This document shows positions 8,286 through 20,094 of a stretch of 64,000 nucleotides of DNA, one piece after another; position 1 is the first letter of the stretch; the number at the start of each line of letters is the position of its first letter. This DNA comes from Massilimicrobiota sp. An134 (lineage in GTDB: Bacteria; Bacillota_I; Bacilli_A; Erysipelotrichales; Coprobacillaceae). The translations under genes and the position numbers were made by a program. Location: NCBI RefSeq assembly GCF_002160815.1, contig NZ_NFLH01000005.1, forward strand, positions 1 through 64,000. The letters run 5' to 3'. The notes beneath the pieces are model-generated. The model searched no databases. It was given only the letters and a program-made list of their open reading frames with translations, and was not told the DNA's origin.

Positions 8286-9311
8286 ATGACAAAAATGATG
8301 AAATGTGCAATTTATAATTCTGTTCAAAATGTGACTGTTGAAGAGAGACCTATTCCAGAAGTCAAAGAAAATGATGTTCTTGTGAAAGTGTTAAGAGCTG
8401 GAATCTGTGGTTCTGATGTTGGTATCTATTATCATGGTGGTGAAAACTATGGTGTATTTCCCGGATCACAATTTGGGCATGAGTTTGTAGGTATTGTTGT
8501 CGAAAAAGGAAAAAATGTATCTGATGATATTAAATTAGAAGAAAAAGTATTTGTTGATCCTGTCATGAGTCAACCGTATGGAGTTGCTGGTTCAACTATG
8601 GCAGGGGCATTTTCTGAATATGCTTTGGTACAAAATGCAAAAATTGGTGTGAATCTATACCCACTTGATGATGATGTCGATTTAGATCAAGCGGTTATTA
8701 TTGAACCAATGTCTGTTGGAGCCCAAGGAGCATTAGCATTTAATCCTAAACTTGACGACAAGATTGTTGTGCTAGGTGCAGGTCCTATTGGATTAGGAGC
8801 TACTGCGGGATTGCTTGGAAGAGGTATAAAAAATGTTGTTGTCGTAGATAGAAATGAATTGAGATTATCCAAAGCAGCATTATTAGGAGTAAAAACAATT
8901 AATACCTCTACTGAAAATTTGAAGGATAAATTAATAGAGATTTTTGGTACTTATCCAAGTTATGATCCAATTCCTGATGTGGATATGTATGTAGACGCAG
9001 CAGGAGCTCCACCATTATTATCAGAAGTATTTAATTATGCGAGAAATCATACAAAATATGCAATAATCTCAGTATTCCAAAAGGTTGAATTAGAAGGAAG
9101 ACCTTTTATTGCAGCCCAACCAATTATTTATGGTTCTCAAGGTTATACGCATGAGACAATTGTTGAAGTTATTGATCATATATTAAATAAAAAAACGCCA
9201 ATTGCTTCTATTATGGTGACACATAAATTTAAACATGAAGATATCAGTAAAGCATTAGAATTTGCGGCTTCAGGACAAGGAATTAAAGTTATTATTGATT
9301 ACGAACTATAA
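8286..9311 (+). CDS. Zinc-dependent medium-chain alcohol/polyol dehydrogenase
   Basis: This 341-residue member of the medium-chain dehydrogenase/reductase superfamily oxidises a secondary alcohol or sugar alcohol with NAD(P). Catalytic zinc ligands are visible as Cys41 (GICGSDVG) and His65-Glu66 (GHEFVG). The Rossmann motif is VLGAGPIGLGA near residues 161-171, followed by the cofactor-selecting Asp in VVVDRNE, which favours NAD. The four-cysteine structural-zinc loop is absent, as in sorbitol-dehydrogenase-like enzymes. AAGGAGG precedes the ATG. It sits just downstream of a TetR regulator. The substrate is not determined; idonate, threonine and butanediol relatives are all possible. Confidence 0.88.
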   Translation: MTKMMKCAIYNSVQNVTVEERPIPEVKENDVLVKVLRAGICGSDVGIYYHGGENYGVFPGSQFGHEFVGIVVEKGKNVSDDIKLEEKVFVDPVMSQPYGVAGSTMAGAFSEYALVQNAKIGVNLYPLDDDVDLDQAVIIEPMSVGAQGALAFNPKLDDKIVVLGAGPIGLGATAGLLGRGIKNVVVVDRNELRLSKAALLGVKTINTSTENLKDKLIEIFGTYPSYDPIPDVDMYVDAAGAPPLLSEVFNYARNHTKYAIISVFQKVELEGRPFIAAQPIIYGSQGYTHETIVEVIDHILNKKTPIASIMVTHKFKHEDISKALEFAASGQGIKVIIDYEL

Positions 9312-9341
9312 AATAATCTTATACAAATAAATAATAATTTT

Positions 9342-9374
9342 GACCCATGTGAAAATATCATATGGGTTTTCTTT
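9342..9374 (+). terminator. Rho-independent terminator after alcohol dehydrogenase
   Basis: CCCATGTGA pairs with TCATATGGG (one G-T wobble) across a short A-rich loop, followed by TTTTCTTTT. Confidence 0.7.
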
Positions 9375-9479
9375 TACAAATTCATATATAGAATATCATA
9401 TTGAAAATGAAGAAAATATTTCAAATAAAAAAGCATGCTCATAATTCCTCATTTACAAAGAGTCATTGTACAATAAAAA

Positions 9480-9853
9480 ATGAATATTGAATAAACTGAA
9501 AAGAGCAAGACTTTATAAAAAATATGGGGTTTATAAATTATAAAATTTATTGAGAGCCCATCATCTTATAAGCGTGATGAAGTTATTCGCTTTGTAGAAG
9601 CAAAAGATCATTATGATTTTATTTTCTTTGATTAAAGGGAGCATATTATTGAAAAAGTGTTATTTTAAAATGACATCATGTTTCTTTAGATGTCTTTGTC
9701 TTCAACCAAAGAGCTATTCATACTTATGAAAAAGTAGGCTTTAAACATGAGGGTGTATTAAGAGATGCTATTAAAGTTGGCAATCAGTATGTAGATGATA
9801 TTTTGATGTCAATGCTAGAAGAGGAATGGAAAGTTATCAAGTCACAGATTTAG
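9480..9853 (+). pseudogene. Degraded GNAT-type N-acetyltransferase remnant
   Basis: A stop-free frame from 9674 to TAG 9851-9853 encodes about 59 residues that match the end of a RimJ/RimL/SpeG-like acetyltransferase: SLDVFVFNQRAIHTYEKVGF, then KHEGVLRDA and DDILMSMLEEEW. Pairing of an asparagine/arginine helix with a Y-E-K-V-G-F strand is the hallmark of this fold's acetyl-CoA site. The upstream part (9480-9670) is only readable in several frames with stops, for example KRDEVIRFVEAKDHYDFIFFD near 9570-9634. No intact start exists. The stretch between 9312 and 9905 holds nothing else I can identify apart from the terminator. Confidence 0.65.
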
Positions 9854-9905
9854 TCATAATGTTTCCATATCTTTTTGTTATGATATATAAGAGGAGAAGA
9901 TTTTT

Positions 9906-10112
9906 ATGAAGAAATTAATAGAAATTTTTGGGCTAGGGGTTTTAATGATTTTAGGTGGTTCATTAGCTGAATATACGCTTTCTTCATTTTCAGTAGTTTT
10001 TATTTATAGTGGTGTGTTTGTTTTGATTTGGGGTCTAGGATTATTTTATTGGAAAGTGATTCAAAAAGGTATGAGATGGATCAAAGAACTTAAAAATATT
10101 TCAAAAGAATAA
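9906..10112 (+). CDS. Small two-helix membrane protein
   Basis: This 68-residue protein has two hydrophobic segments (about residues 7-24 and 28-47) and a basic C-terminal tail (KVIQKGMRWIKELKNISKE). The ATG is preceded by AGAGGAGAAG. It has its own strong terminator and no operon partners. Hydropathy and the ribosome site support expression; I do not recognise the family. Confidence 0.6.
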   Translation: MKKLIEIFGLGVLMILGGSLAEYTLSSFSVVFIYSGVFVLIWGLGLFYWKVIQKGMRWIKELKNISKE

Positions 10113-10118
10113 TAATAA

Positions 10119-10155
10119 GGCGATAGAAAATAAAGAATCTATCGCCTATTTTTTA
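10119..10155 (+). terminator. Rho-independent terminator
   Basis: Perfect 9-bp stem GGCGATAGA/TCTATCGCC (10119-10127, 10138-10146) followed by TATTTTTTA. Confidence 0.85.
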
Positions 10156-10220
10156 TTTTCAAGTGATATTTGTATAATTTTAAAGGCATTTGTGTTAGAA
10201 TATCAGCTAAGGTGATGAAG

Positions 10221-10823
10221 ATGACAAAAGTTGTATTAGAAAATCAAATGAATGAAATTTGTGATGTGATTCAAAAAGGTGGTATTGTGGCTTTTCCTAC
10301 TGAAACAGTTTATGGCGTAGGTATTCATTTTGATGATGAAGAAGCATTAGAGCGTTTAATGGAAGCAAAAAATAGAGATTATTCTAAAGCGATTACTTTG
10401 ATGGTTGCGGATAAAGCAGATATTTCTCAGTATGCTTACATTAGTCCACAGGCACAAAAGATGATTGATCAATTTATGCCTGGAATGATTACGTTGATTT
10501 TTAAGAAAAAAGAATCTGTTCGTGATAGCATGACAAATGGAAAATCAACCATAGGAATACGTATTCCAGATAGTGAATTTGTTTTATCTTTATTAAAAAA
10601 GGTAGGACCTATGTTAGTCACAAGTGCGAATTTATCTCAACATTCTAATACAACTTCAACTCAAGAAGTATTGAATCAATTGGATGGACGTATTGATTTA
10701 GTCGTTGATGGTAAAACATCTGATAACATTGCCAGTACAGTTGTTGACGTGAGTCAAGATGAAATCAAAATATTAAGAGCTGGAAAAATAACAAAAGAAC
10801 AGATAGAGGAGGCAATAAAATGA
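10221..10823 (+). CDS. L-threonylcarbamoyladenylate synthase (Sua5/YrdC/YwlC family)
   Basis: This 200-residue enzyme makes threonylcarbamoyl-AMP from threonine, bicarbonate and ATP for the t6A37 modification of ANN-decoding tRNAs. Family motifs are GGIVAFPTETVYGVG near residues 18-32, KNRDYSKAITLMV near 51-63 (the KxR...SKP-like nucleotide-binding region), IGIRIPDSEF near 112-121, and TSANLSQHSNT near 134-144. It is a single-domain YrdC form without the C-terminal Sua5 domain. Start ATG 10221 is chosen because AAGGTGATG lies just upstream; an upstream TTG at 10170 lacks one. It overlaps rpiB by four bases (ATGA), giving an operon with rpiB and glyA. Confidence 0.92.
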   Translation: MTKVVLENQMNEICDVIQKGGIVAFPTETVYGVGIHFDDEEALERLMEAKNRDYSKAITLMVADKADISQYAYISPQAQKMIDQFMPGMITLIFKKKESVRDSMTNGKSTIGIRIPDSEFVLSLLKKVGPMLVTSANLSQHSNTTSTQEVLNQLDGRIDLVVDGKTSDNIASTVVDVSQDEIKILRAGKITKEQIEEAIK

Positions 10824-11260
10824 AAATAGCAGTTGCATGTGATCATGGGGGATATCGTTTAAAAAATGTATTAATGGAAGAAATGAAAAAACAAGGATAT
10901 GAAGTTGTAGACTTTGGAACATATAATGAGGAAAGCTGTGATTATCCTGATTATGCTGCCAAAGCTGCCAAAGCTGTCGCAAATGGAGAATGTGAAAAAG
11001 GTGTTGTCGTTTGTGGTACAGGTATTGGTGTTTCTATTACATGTAATAAAGTCAAAGGTATTCGTTGTGCATTAGTTCATGATGTGTTCAGTGCCAAAGC
11101 AACAAGAGCTCATAATGATACAAATATGTTAGCAATGGGGCAAAGAGTGATTGGAGAAGGTTTAGCATTAGAAATCTTAAATGCGTGGCTACATACTGAT
11201 TATGAAGGTGGTAGACATGATCAAAGAATTGCCAAGATGATGGCTTTGGAGAGTGAATAA
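10820..11260 (+). CDS. rpiB: Ribose 5-phosphate isomerase B
   Basis: This 146-residue RpiB/LacAB-family isomerase interconverts ribose 5-phosphate and ribulose 5-phosphate in the non-oxidative pentose phosphate pathway. Signatures are [11 protein letters not shown] at residues 5-15, [16 protein letters not shown] near 32-47, and [20 protein letters not shown] near 63-82, which contains the catalytic Cys65. [12 protein letters not shown] near 97-108 contributes the phosphate-binding loop. The start overlaps the preceding gene's stop and the stop lies two bases from glyA. The order Sua5-rpiB-glyA-upp is a familiar Bacillota arrangement next to the atp operon. Confidence 0.95.
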   Translation: MKIAVACDHGGYRLKNVLMEEMKKQGYEVVDFGTYNEESCDYPDYAAKAAKAVANGECEKGVVVCGTGIGVSITCNKVKGIRCALVHDVFSAKATRAHNDTNMLAMGQRVIGEGLALEILNAWLHTDYEGGRHDQRIAKMMALESE

Positions 11261-11262
11261 AG

Positions 11263-12504
11263 ATGAGAGATGAACAAGTCTTTGAAAGTGTTGAAAGAGA
11301 GCTCAATAGACAAAGAAATAATATTGAGTTAATTGCTTCAGAAAACTTTGTTTCCAAAGAGATATTAGAATTAGCTGGAAGTGTTTTAACAAATAAATAT
11401 GCAGAAGGATATCCAGGTAAGAGATATTATGGAGGATGCCAATTTGTAGATGAAGTCGAAACTTTAGCAATCAATCGTTTAAAGGAATTATTTGGCTGTG
11501 AATATGCAAATGTTCAGCCTCATAGTGGGGCTCAAGCCAATACAGCTGTTTATTTGGCATTATTAAATCATGGGGATAAAGTGTTAGGAATGTCACTTGC
11601 TGATGGAGGACATTTAACACATGGACATCCACTCAATTATTCAGGAATCAATTATGAATTTTATAGTTATGGTGTTTCTCGTGATACAGAAACGATTGAT
11701 TATGATGAATATAAGAGAAAAGTCGAAGAAATCAAACCAAAGTTAGTTGTTGCAGGAGCAAGTGCCTATTCAAGAATTATTGATTTTGAATATATGGCCA
11801 AGATTGCTCATGAAAATGGTGCTTTATTTATGGTAGATATGGCACATATTGCTGGTTTAGTTGCTGCTGGTTTACATCCTTCACCTTTCCCTTATGCTGA
11901 TGTTGTCACAACAACAACACATAAAACATTAAGAGGACCACGTGGTGGTGTCATTATGTGTAAAGAAGAATTAGGAAAAGCGATTGATAAAGCTGTTTTT
12001 CCTGGTATGCAGGGTGGTCCATTAATGCATATTATCGCAGCGAAAGCCGCATGTTTCTATGAAGCTTTACAACCAGAGTTTAAAGATTATGCAAACCAGA
12101 TTATAAAAAATGCCAAAGCATTAGAACAATCTTTAAAAGAAGAAGGATTTAGATTAGTGGCTGATGGAACGGATAATCATTTAATTTTAATTGATGTTAA
12201 AGCAAGTTGTGGCATGAGTGGAAAAAAAGCGGAAAGATTGCTTGATGAAATTCATATTACAGCTAATAAAAATGCGATTCCATTTGATACTGAGAAACCT
12301 TTTAAAGCAAGTGGTATTCGTGTAGGAACACCAGCGATGACAACAAAAGGTTTTGATGAAAATGATTTTAGAGAAGTTGGTAAAATTATTGCGTATCGTT
12401 TAAAAAATGATGAAACAGATAGTGTTAAAGAAGAATGTTTAAAAAGAGTAAAAGCATTAACTGATAAAGTGACAATGTATCAAGATAAAACATATTTGAA
12501 ATAA
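11263..12504 (+). CDS. glyA: Serine hydroxymethyltransferase
   Basis: This 413-residue PLP enzyme converts serine plus tetrahydrofolate to glycine plus 5,10-methylene-tetrahydrofolate. Diagnostic stretches are [10 protein letters not shown] near residues 22-31, [11 protein letters not shown] near 49-59, [11 protein letters not shown] near 83-93, [11 protein letters not shown] near 190-200, and [14 protein letters not shown] near 214-227 with the PLP lysine K219. Length matches bacterial GlyA. It begins two bases after rpiB and is followed by a terminator, so it closes the three-gene operon. Confidence 0.97.
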   Translation: MRDEQVFESVERELNRQRNNIELIASENFVSKEILELAGSVLTNKYAEGYPGKRYYGGCQFVDEVETLAINRLKELFGCEYANVQPHSGAQANTAVYLALLNHGDKVLGMSLADGGHLTHGHPLNYSGINYEFYSYGVSRDTETIDYDEYKRKVEEIKPKLVVAGASAYSRIIDFEYMAKIAHENGALFMVDMAHIAGLVAAGLHPSPFPYADVVTTTTHKTLRGPRGGVIMCKEELGKAIDKAVFPGMQGGPLMHIIAAKAACFYEALQPEFKDYANQIIKNAKALEQSLKEEGFRLVADGTDNHLILIDVKASCGMSGKKAERLLDEIHITANKNAIPFDTEKPFKASGIRVGTPAMTTKGFDENDFREVGKIIAYRLKNDETDSVKEECLKRVKALTDKVTMYQDKTYLK

Positions 12505-12528
12505 GAGAAGTTTAATCTTCTCTTTTTT
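12505..12528 (+). terminator. Rho-independent terminator after glyA
   Basis: GAGAAG/CTTCTC stem (12505-12510, 12517-12522) followed by six T. Confidence 0.8.
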
Positions 12529-12618
12529 GATTATTGATCATGAAGATGGATAAAGATAGGCTTTATAGGGATAATTTGATATAATGATACTAGAAATGAA
12601 AGAAAGAAGGGATTAGAA

Positions 12619-13242
12619 ATGGCAACAATTATTTTAAATCATCCTCTTATTGATCATAAGTTGACCATTATGAGAAATAAAGAAACAGGTACAAAAGAAT
12701 TTAGACAGAACTTAGATGAAATTGCGATGTTAATGGCTTATGAAGTGACAAAGAGTTTACCATTACAAAATATTGAAATTGAAACACCAATATGTTCTAT
12801 GACTGGTAAAAAATTAGTCCGTCCTATTGTTTTGGTTCCTATTTTAAGAGCAGGTCTTGGTTTAGTTGATGGTTTTAAAACAATGATACCAACAGCCAAA
12901 GTTGGACATATAGGAATGTCAAGAAATGAAGAAACTTTACAGCCAGAGGAATATTATGCTAAATTTCCTTCATGTTTAAAAGAAGCTGATGTGATTGTCC
13001 TTGATCCAATGTTAGCAACAGGTGGTAGTGCTTGTGCTGCTATTACAAACATTAAAAAAAGAGGCGCTAAAAATATTAAATTTGCTTGTCTTGTGGCTGC
13101 TCCAGAAGGTATTCAGGTGATTGAAACTGAGCATCCTGATGTGGATTTAATTGTTGGAGCACTAGATGAGAAACTGAACGATAAAGGCTATATTGTGCCA
13201 GGATTAGGAGATGCTGGAGATCGTTTGTTTGGAACAGATTAG
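12619..13242 (+). CDS. upp: Uracil phosphoribosyltransferase
   Basis: This 207-residue enzyme makes UMP from uracil and PRPP in pyrimidine salvage. Motifs are [20 protein letters not shown] near residues 23-42, [13 protein letters not shown] near 75-87, and the PRPP loop [14 protein letters not shown] near 125-138. A uracil-binding C-terminal segment reads [17 protein letters not shown]. Length equals the usual 206-209 residues. The start ATG has AGAAGG upstream. It is transcribed separately from glyA, with its stop about 160 bases from the ATP synthase operon start. Confidence 0.97.
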   Translation: MATIILNHPLIDHKLTIMRNKETGTKEFRQNLDEIAMLMAYEVTKSLPLQNIEIETPICSMTGKKLVRPIVLVPILRAGLGLVDGFKTMIPTAKVGHIGMSRNEETLQPEEYYAKFPSCLKEADVIVLDPMLATGGSACAAITNIKKRGAKNIKFACLVAAPEGIQVIETEHPDVDLIVGALDEKLNDKGYIVPGLGDAGDRLFGTD

Positions 13243-13345
13243 CTATATGTCAAAATTGTATAGTGTGAATAATGGTATGATTTAAGTTATCTTGACAAAT
13301 ACTAAAAAGAAATGACTTTTGAACTATATCTTGCAATCAAAAGAT

Positions 13346-13374
13346 TTGTTATTTTTGATTATCCACGGTATAAT
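13346..13374 (+). promoter_or_regulatory. Probable promoter of the ATP synthase operon
   Basis: TTGTTA (13346-13351), a 17-bp spacer and TATAAT (13369-13374) lie 31 bases upstream of the first atp gene. An inverted repeat, AATCAAAA and TTTTGATT with a 10-base gap (about 13335-13360), surrounds the -35 and could be an operator. The binding factor is unknown. Confidence 0.5.
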
Positions 13375-13405
13375 CAAGATAGTGTTAAAATAAGGAGTGA
13401 GCAAT

Positions 13406-13771
13406 GTGAATGAAAAAGATGTTCAAACAGAGTCTAAAAAAATCTTTTTAATCATGTTGCTCTTTTTTTGTTTGATAGGTCTAATATTGAAGAATATGGC
13501 CTATCCTTTAGGAGTCATTGTTGGATATATCATTTGTTATATCAATTTTATATTGACAATTAAATTTAGTCATACAATTTTACAGGAAGGACATCATATT
13601 TTATTAATTATATTGATGTTTATGTTAAAATTATTTTTGATGATTGTAGGATTTATGATAGCTGTTATATGGAAAGAATACGTTCATCTTTTGAGTGTGT
13701 TTTTTGGTTATTTGATTACACCTATCACAATTCATTGGTTAAATTTAAAAACAAGAAAGGAGATGAAATAG
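13406..13771 (+). CDS. atpI: ATP synthase subunit I-like membrane protein
   Basis: This 121-residue protein has four hydrophobic segments and the compact layout of AtpI, a small protein encoded ahead of F-type ATPase genes and linked to c-ring assembly or Mg2+ handling. Sequence identity in this family is low; position is the main evidence, as it lies directly before atpB with no gap. GTG 13406 is preferred as start because AAGGAG (13392-13397) sits eight bases upstream; the GTG at 13397 overlaps that site. An alternative reading is simply an uncharacterised operon-linked membrane protein. Confidence 0.7.
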   Translation: MNEKDVQTESKKIFLIMLLFFCLIGLILKNMAYPLGVIVGYIICYINFILTIKFSHTILQEGHHILLIILMFMLKLFLMIVGFMIAVIWKEYVHLLSVFFGYLITPITIHWLNLKTRKEMK

Positions 13772-14437
13772 ATGCATATAGTGATTCAGACAGAATTGAT
13801 ATTTTCTTTAATTATCATAGCCATGTTAGCAGTCTTTTTTATTTATGCAGGAAGAAAGATTGCATTAGCAGATGCAACCAAGAGACCTAAAGGTTTAGTT
13901 CTGGTCGTTGAAACAGGTGTAGAAATGATTTATAACTATTTGAAATCAATTATGCCTAGTCGCTTTGAAAAGAACTATTATCCTTATTTTGCAATGCTGT
14001 TTTGTTATCTGATCGTGGCTAATATTAGTGGATTAATTGGTTTTGATGCACCAACATCCAATTATTCTATTACGTTGGCTATGACAATTATTACATTTGT
14101 TTTGATACAGTTTAACGCAATTCGAAAAAAAGGAATTAAAGAATATATCAAGGGTAATGTTTGGCCACCAACGAATATCTTTGGAACAATAGCTCCCTTA
14201 ATATCGTTATCATTCCGTATTTTTGGTAATATTTTAAGTGGTAGTATTTTAATGTCGTTGCTTTATCAGTTTACAGGTTGGTTATCAAGTTTAATTATTC
14301 CAACGACAGTTAATTTTTTAGGACCAGTTATTGCGCCAGTGTTCCATGTTTATTTTGATTTATTTGCTGGTGTTATTCAGACATTAGTGTTTGTAACAAT
14401 TTCATCTATATTAATCATGATGGAAAATGAAGATTGA
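13772..14437 (+). CDS. atpB: F0F1 ATP synthase subunit a
   Basis: This 221-residue membrane subunit forms the ion half-channels facing the c-ring. Conserved helix content includes FYPYFAMLF-like NYYPYFAMLFCYLIVANISGL, and the essential-arginine helix SLSFRIFGNILSGSILMSLL near residues 148-167, with the key Arg in FRIFGN. The last helix, near 191-215, reads VFHVYFDLFAGVIQTLVFV. Its start codon directly follows the atpI stop. At 221 residues it is on the short side but within the Bacillota range. Confidence 0.95.
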   Translation: MHIVIQTELIFSLIIIAMLAVFFIYAGRKIALADATKRPKGLVLVVETGVEMIYNYLKSIMPSRFEKNYYPYFAMLFCYLIVANISGLIGFDAPTSNYSITLAMTIITFVLIQFNAIRKKGIKEYIKGNVWPPTNIFGTIAPLISLSFRIFGNILSGSILMSLLYQFTGWLSSLIIPTTVNFLGPVIAPVFHVYFDLFAGVIQTLVFVTISSILIMMENED

Positions 14438-14494
14438 TCTTAACTATAAATATAGTTTTGATAATTAAAAAAATATAATGGAGGTAAATAAAAT

Positions 14495-14737
14495 ATGACA
14501 GATTTAGGTTTAGTTGCAATCGCTGCAGGAATTGCAGTATGTGCAGGTTTAGGTACAGGTATTGGTGAAGGTATTGCTGCAAGTAAAGCAGTTGAAGCAG
14601 TCGGTAGAAATCCAGAAGCTGAAGGTAAAATCAGAACAATGATGATTTTAGGTATCGCATTAACTGAAACAGTTGCTATTTATGGATTATTGATTTCAAT
14701 TATTTTAATTTTCGTATTCCCAGCTTTATATTTATAA
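14495..14737 (+). CDS. atpE: F0F1 ATP synthase subunit c (two-carboxylate type)
   Basis: This 80-residue hairpin of two helices forms the rotor ring. Helix 1 carries GTGIGEG with Glu25, the polar loop is GRNPEAEGK, and helix 2 carries ALTETVAIYG with Glu58, Thr59 and Tyr63. Glu58 aligns with the ion-carrying Glu65 of Na+ rotors such as Ilyobacter. Glu25 occupies the place of its Gln32, giving the two-carboxylate pattern described for Fusobacterium nucleatum. The Tyr after the Glu and the Thr beside it also fit Na+ sites, while Val60 replaces the usual second Thr. Na+ coupling is therefore likely but unproven. TGGAGG precedes the ATG. Confidence 0.95.
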   Translation: MTDLGLVAIAAGIAVCAGLGTGIGEGIAASKAVEAVGRNPEAEGKIRTMMILGIALTETVAIYGLLISIILIFVFPALYL

Positions 14738-14774
14738 AAAGGTGATTGGCTTTTTATAAGAAGGGAGGCATACA

Positions 14775-15278
14775 ATGAGTATTGATGTTGCAGGGAAATT
14801 ATTCCCTAATCTTGCGACAATCGTGATTCAATTATTATCCACAGGTGTTTTATTGATTATTTTTAGAAAGTTCTTTTGGGCTCCAACACAAAAGTATTTT
14901 CAAAAACGTGCTGATTTTATCGAATCACAAATTCAGGATGCAAAAACATCTCAGCAAAAAGCAAAGCAGCTTATGTTAGAAAGTGAAGAACAGGCACGTC
15001 AATCTGCCAAAGAGTATCATGATATTATTGAACAGGCTAAAAATGATGCTTTAAAAATTCATGAAGATTTAGTTGCAAAGGCAAAAGAAGAAGCTGCTCG
15101 TAAGCTAGAACAGGCAGAAAGAGAAATTGAAGTTGAAAAACAACAGGCTAGAGAAGACATGAAGAAAGAAATGGTTAATATAGCTATTGAGGCAGCAACA
15201 AAAGTAATGAGTAAAGAAATGAATTCAAAGGAAAATCAACAAATGGTAGAAGATTTTGTTGATCAGGTTGTTCATTAA
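14775..15278 (+). CDS. atpF: F0F1 ATP synthase subunit b
   Basis: This 167-residue stator subunit has one N-terminal membrane helix (about residues 11-30, followed by FRKFFWAPTQKYFQKRADFI) and a long charged coiled coil (SEEQARQSAKEYHDIIEQAK and onward) that reaches the F1 head. A single b gene is present, so b would be a homodimer. It overlaps atpH by one base (TAATG). GGGAGG precedes the ATG. Confidence 0.95.
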   Translation: MSIDVAGKLFPNLATIVIQLLSTGVLLIIFRKFFWAPTQKYFQKRADFIESQIQDAKTSQQKAKQLMLESEEQARQSAKEYHDIIEQAKNDALKIHEDLVAKAKEEAARKLEQAEREIEVEKQQAREDMKKEMVNIAIEAATKVMSKEMNSKENQQMVEDFVDQVVH

Positions 15279-15808
15279 TGGATACCATTGCAAAAAGATA
15301 TGCTGAAGCATTATTTGCTTTAGCAAAAGAGGAAAATGCTGTCAAAACATATCAAAAAGATATGGAGAAAGTTGAAGATATCTTTCATGATCAAAGTATT
15401 TTACAGTTTTTTAGTCATGTTGCGATTCATGATGAAGATAAATATCAGGTATTGAATCAATGCTTAAAAGGACAAATTGAAACATATGTCTATCAATTTC
15501 TTTTATTGCTGATTAAAAAAAGAAGAATCAAATATATTGTTTTGATTTGTCATCAATTTCAAAATTTATGTTATGAATACTTGGGTATTCAAGTTGGAAA
15601 AGTATGGAGTGCTTACAAACTTTCTCAAGCAGAAATAGAGAAAATTCAAGAAGCCATGTCTATGAAGACAAACAAGAAAGTCTTATTAAAACAAGCGATC
15701 GATCCATCTTTAATTGGTGGAATTAAAGTTGAGATTGATCATCATGTATATGATAATTCTATATCTTATAAGATGGGGTTATTGAAACAGGAATTATTAA
15801 GAAAGTAG
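15278..15808 (+). CDS. atpH: F0F1 ATP synthase subunit delta
   Basis: This 176-residue OSCP-type subunit links the b stalk to the top of the alpha3beta3 head. The start [20 protein letters not shown] is the standard N-terminal helix. The C-terminal part, with [20 protein letters not shown] near residues 145-164, matches the conserved GG-hinge region. It is translationally coupled to atpF by a one-base overlap, and eight bases separate its stop from atpA. Confidence 0.95.
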   Translation: MDTIAKRYAEALFALAKEENAVKTYQKDMEKVEDIFHDQSILQFFSHVAIHDEDKYQVLNQCLKGQIETYVYQFLLLLIKKRRIKYIVLICHQFQNLCYEYLGIQVGKVWSAYKLSQAEIEKIQEAMSMKTNKKVLLKQAIDPSLIGGIKVEIDHHVYDNSISYKMGLLKQELLRK

Positions 15809-15816
15809 GTGAAAGT

Positions 15817-17340
15817 GTGGATTTAAGACCAGATGAGATTAGTTCGTTAATTAAGGAACAGATTAAACATTTTGCAGATCAAATAGAATCAAAAGATGTT
15901 GGAACTGTTATGACAGTAGGTGACGGTGTAACATTGATTCATGGTTTAGATAATGCCATGTTAGGAGAATTGTTGTTATTTCCTGGCGATGTTTATGGAA
16001 TGGTTATGAATCTAGAAGAAGATGCTGTAGGTGCTGTTTTACTTGGTGATGAAGGTTCTATCAAAGAAGGCGATGAAGTCAAAAGAACAGGACGAATTAT
16101 TGAAGTTCCTGTTGGTGATGGATTATTAGGGCGTGTTGTCAATCCATTAGGACAACCTATTGATGGACAAGGAGAAATTGTTTATCAGCATACACGTCCT
16201 ATTGAAAAAATTGCACCAGGTGTTATGACAAGAAAATCTGTTGATCAGCCACTTCAGACAGGAATTACATGTATTGATGCAATTATTCCTATCGGTAGAG
16301 GTCAACGTGAGTTAATTATTGGTGATAGACAAACAGGAAAGACAGCTATTGCGATTGATACAATATTAAATCAAAAAGGACAGAATATTTATTGTATTTA
16401 TGTTGCTATTGGGCAAAAGAATTCTACTGTTGCTCAAATTGTTGAAAAATTACGTCAAGGTGGAGCAATGGAATATACAACTGTTGTATCTGCTGGGGCC
16501 AGTGAATTAGCTCCTGTTCAATATATTGCGCCTTATGCAGGATGTGCTATGGCAGAAGAATGGCTAGAAGAAGGTAAAGATGTCTTGATTGTTTATGATG
16601 ATTTATCTAAACATGCGGTTGCTTATCGTACAGTCTCTTTATTATTAAAAAGACCACCAGGACGTGAAGCTTATCCAGGTGATGTATTCTACTTACATTC
16701 AAGATTACTGGAAAGAGCTTGTCGTTTAGATGATGAACATGGGGGAGGATCAATTACAGCTTTACCAATTATTGAAACACAGGCAGGGGATATTTCAGCA
16801 TATATTCCAACAAATGTGATTTCTATTACAGATGGACAGATATTCTTACAACAGGATTTATTTAACTCAGGAATAAGACCGGCTATTGACACTGGATTAT
16901 CTGTCAGTCGTGTTGGTTCATCAGCACAGATTAAGGCTATGAAACAAGTATCAAGCTCTTTAAAATTAGAACTTGCACAATATAGTGAAATGCAGGCATT
17001 TGCACAATTTGGTAGTGATTTGGATGCTGCGACAAAAGCAACTTTGGAACATGGACAAAGAGTGAGAGAAGTTTTAAAACAGGCTCAATATTCTCCACGT
17101 AGTGTAGATCAGCAGGTTATCACATTATTTGCTTTAAAATATGGTTATACAAAACAAATTCCAGTTGCTAAAATCAATCAATTCATGGATGAACTTTATC
17201 AAAATATTCAAAATCAACATCCTGAAATGATAACAGATATTCAACAACAAAAATCAATCAGCGATGAATTATCTTTAAAAATGAAAGATGTCATGAATGC
17301 TTTTGTAGAAAATTTCTTAAAAGTGAATAAGGAAGGTTAG
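15817..17340 (+). CDS. atpA: F0F1 ATP synthase subunit alpha
   Basis: This 507-residue non-catalytic nucleotide-binding subunit has its P-loop [11 protein letters not shown] near residues 169-179, the [10 protein letters not shown] segment just before it, the Walker B region [13 protein letters not shown] near 255-267, and the conserved arginine finger in [15 protein letters not shown] near 365-379. It starts with GTG at 15817 preceded by GTAGGTGA; no ATG is suitably placed. Length is normal for the family. Confidence 0.97.
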   Translation: MDLRPDEISSLIKEQIKHFADQIESKDVGTVMTVGDGVTLIHGLDNAMLGELLLFPGDVYGMVMNLEEDAVGAVLLGDEGSIKEGDEVKRTGRIIEVPVGDGLLGRVVNPLGQPIDGQGEIVYQHTRPIEKIAPGVMTRKSVDQPLQTGITCIDAIIPIGRGQRELIIGDRQTGKTAIAIDTILNQKGQNIYCIYVAIGQKNSTVAQIVEKLRQGGAMEYTTVVSAGASELAPVQYIAPYAGCAMAEEWLEEGKDVLIVYDDLSKHAVAYRTVSLLLKRPPGREAYPGDVFYLHSRLLERACRLDDEHGGGSITALPIIETQAGDISAYIPTNVISITDGQIFLQQDLFNSGIRPAIDTGLSVSRVGSSAQIKAMKQVSSSLKLELAQYSEMQAFAQFGSDLDAATKATLEHGQRVREVLKQAQYSPRSVDQQVITLFALKYGYTKQIPVAKINQFMDELYQNIQNQHPEMITDIQQQKSISDELSLKMKDVMNAFVENFLKVNKEG

Positions 17341-20001
<2,661 letters not shown>

Positions 20002-20007
<6 letters not shown>

Positions 20008-20027
20008 AGTTATCTCTATGTTTTTTT
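20002..20027 (+). terminator. Terminator of the ATP synthase operon
   Basis: ACATAGAG/CTCTATGT stem (20002-20009, 20014-20021) and seven T; the stem includes the atpC stop codon. Confidence 0.85.
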
Positions 20028-20094
20028 CAAAAACTGATTAAAAAATTTTACAACTTCCTTTGAAATTGTTATCATAATAAATGGAGGAATGCTT

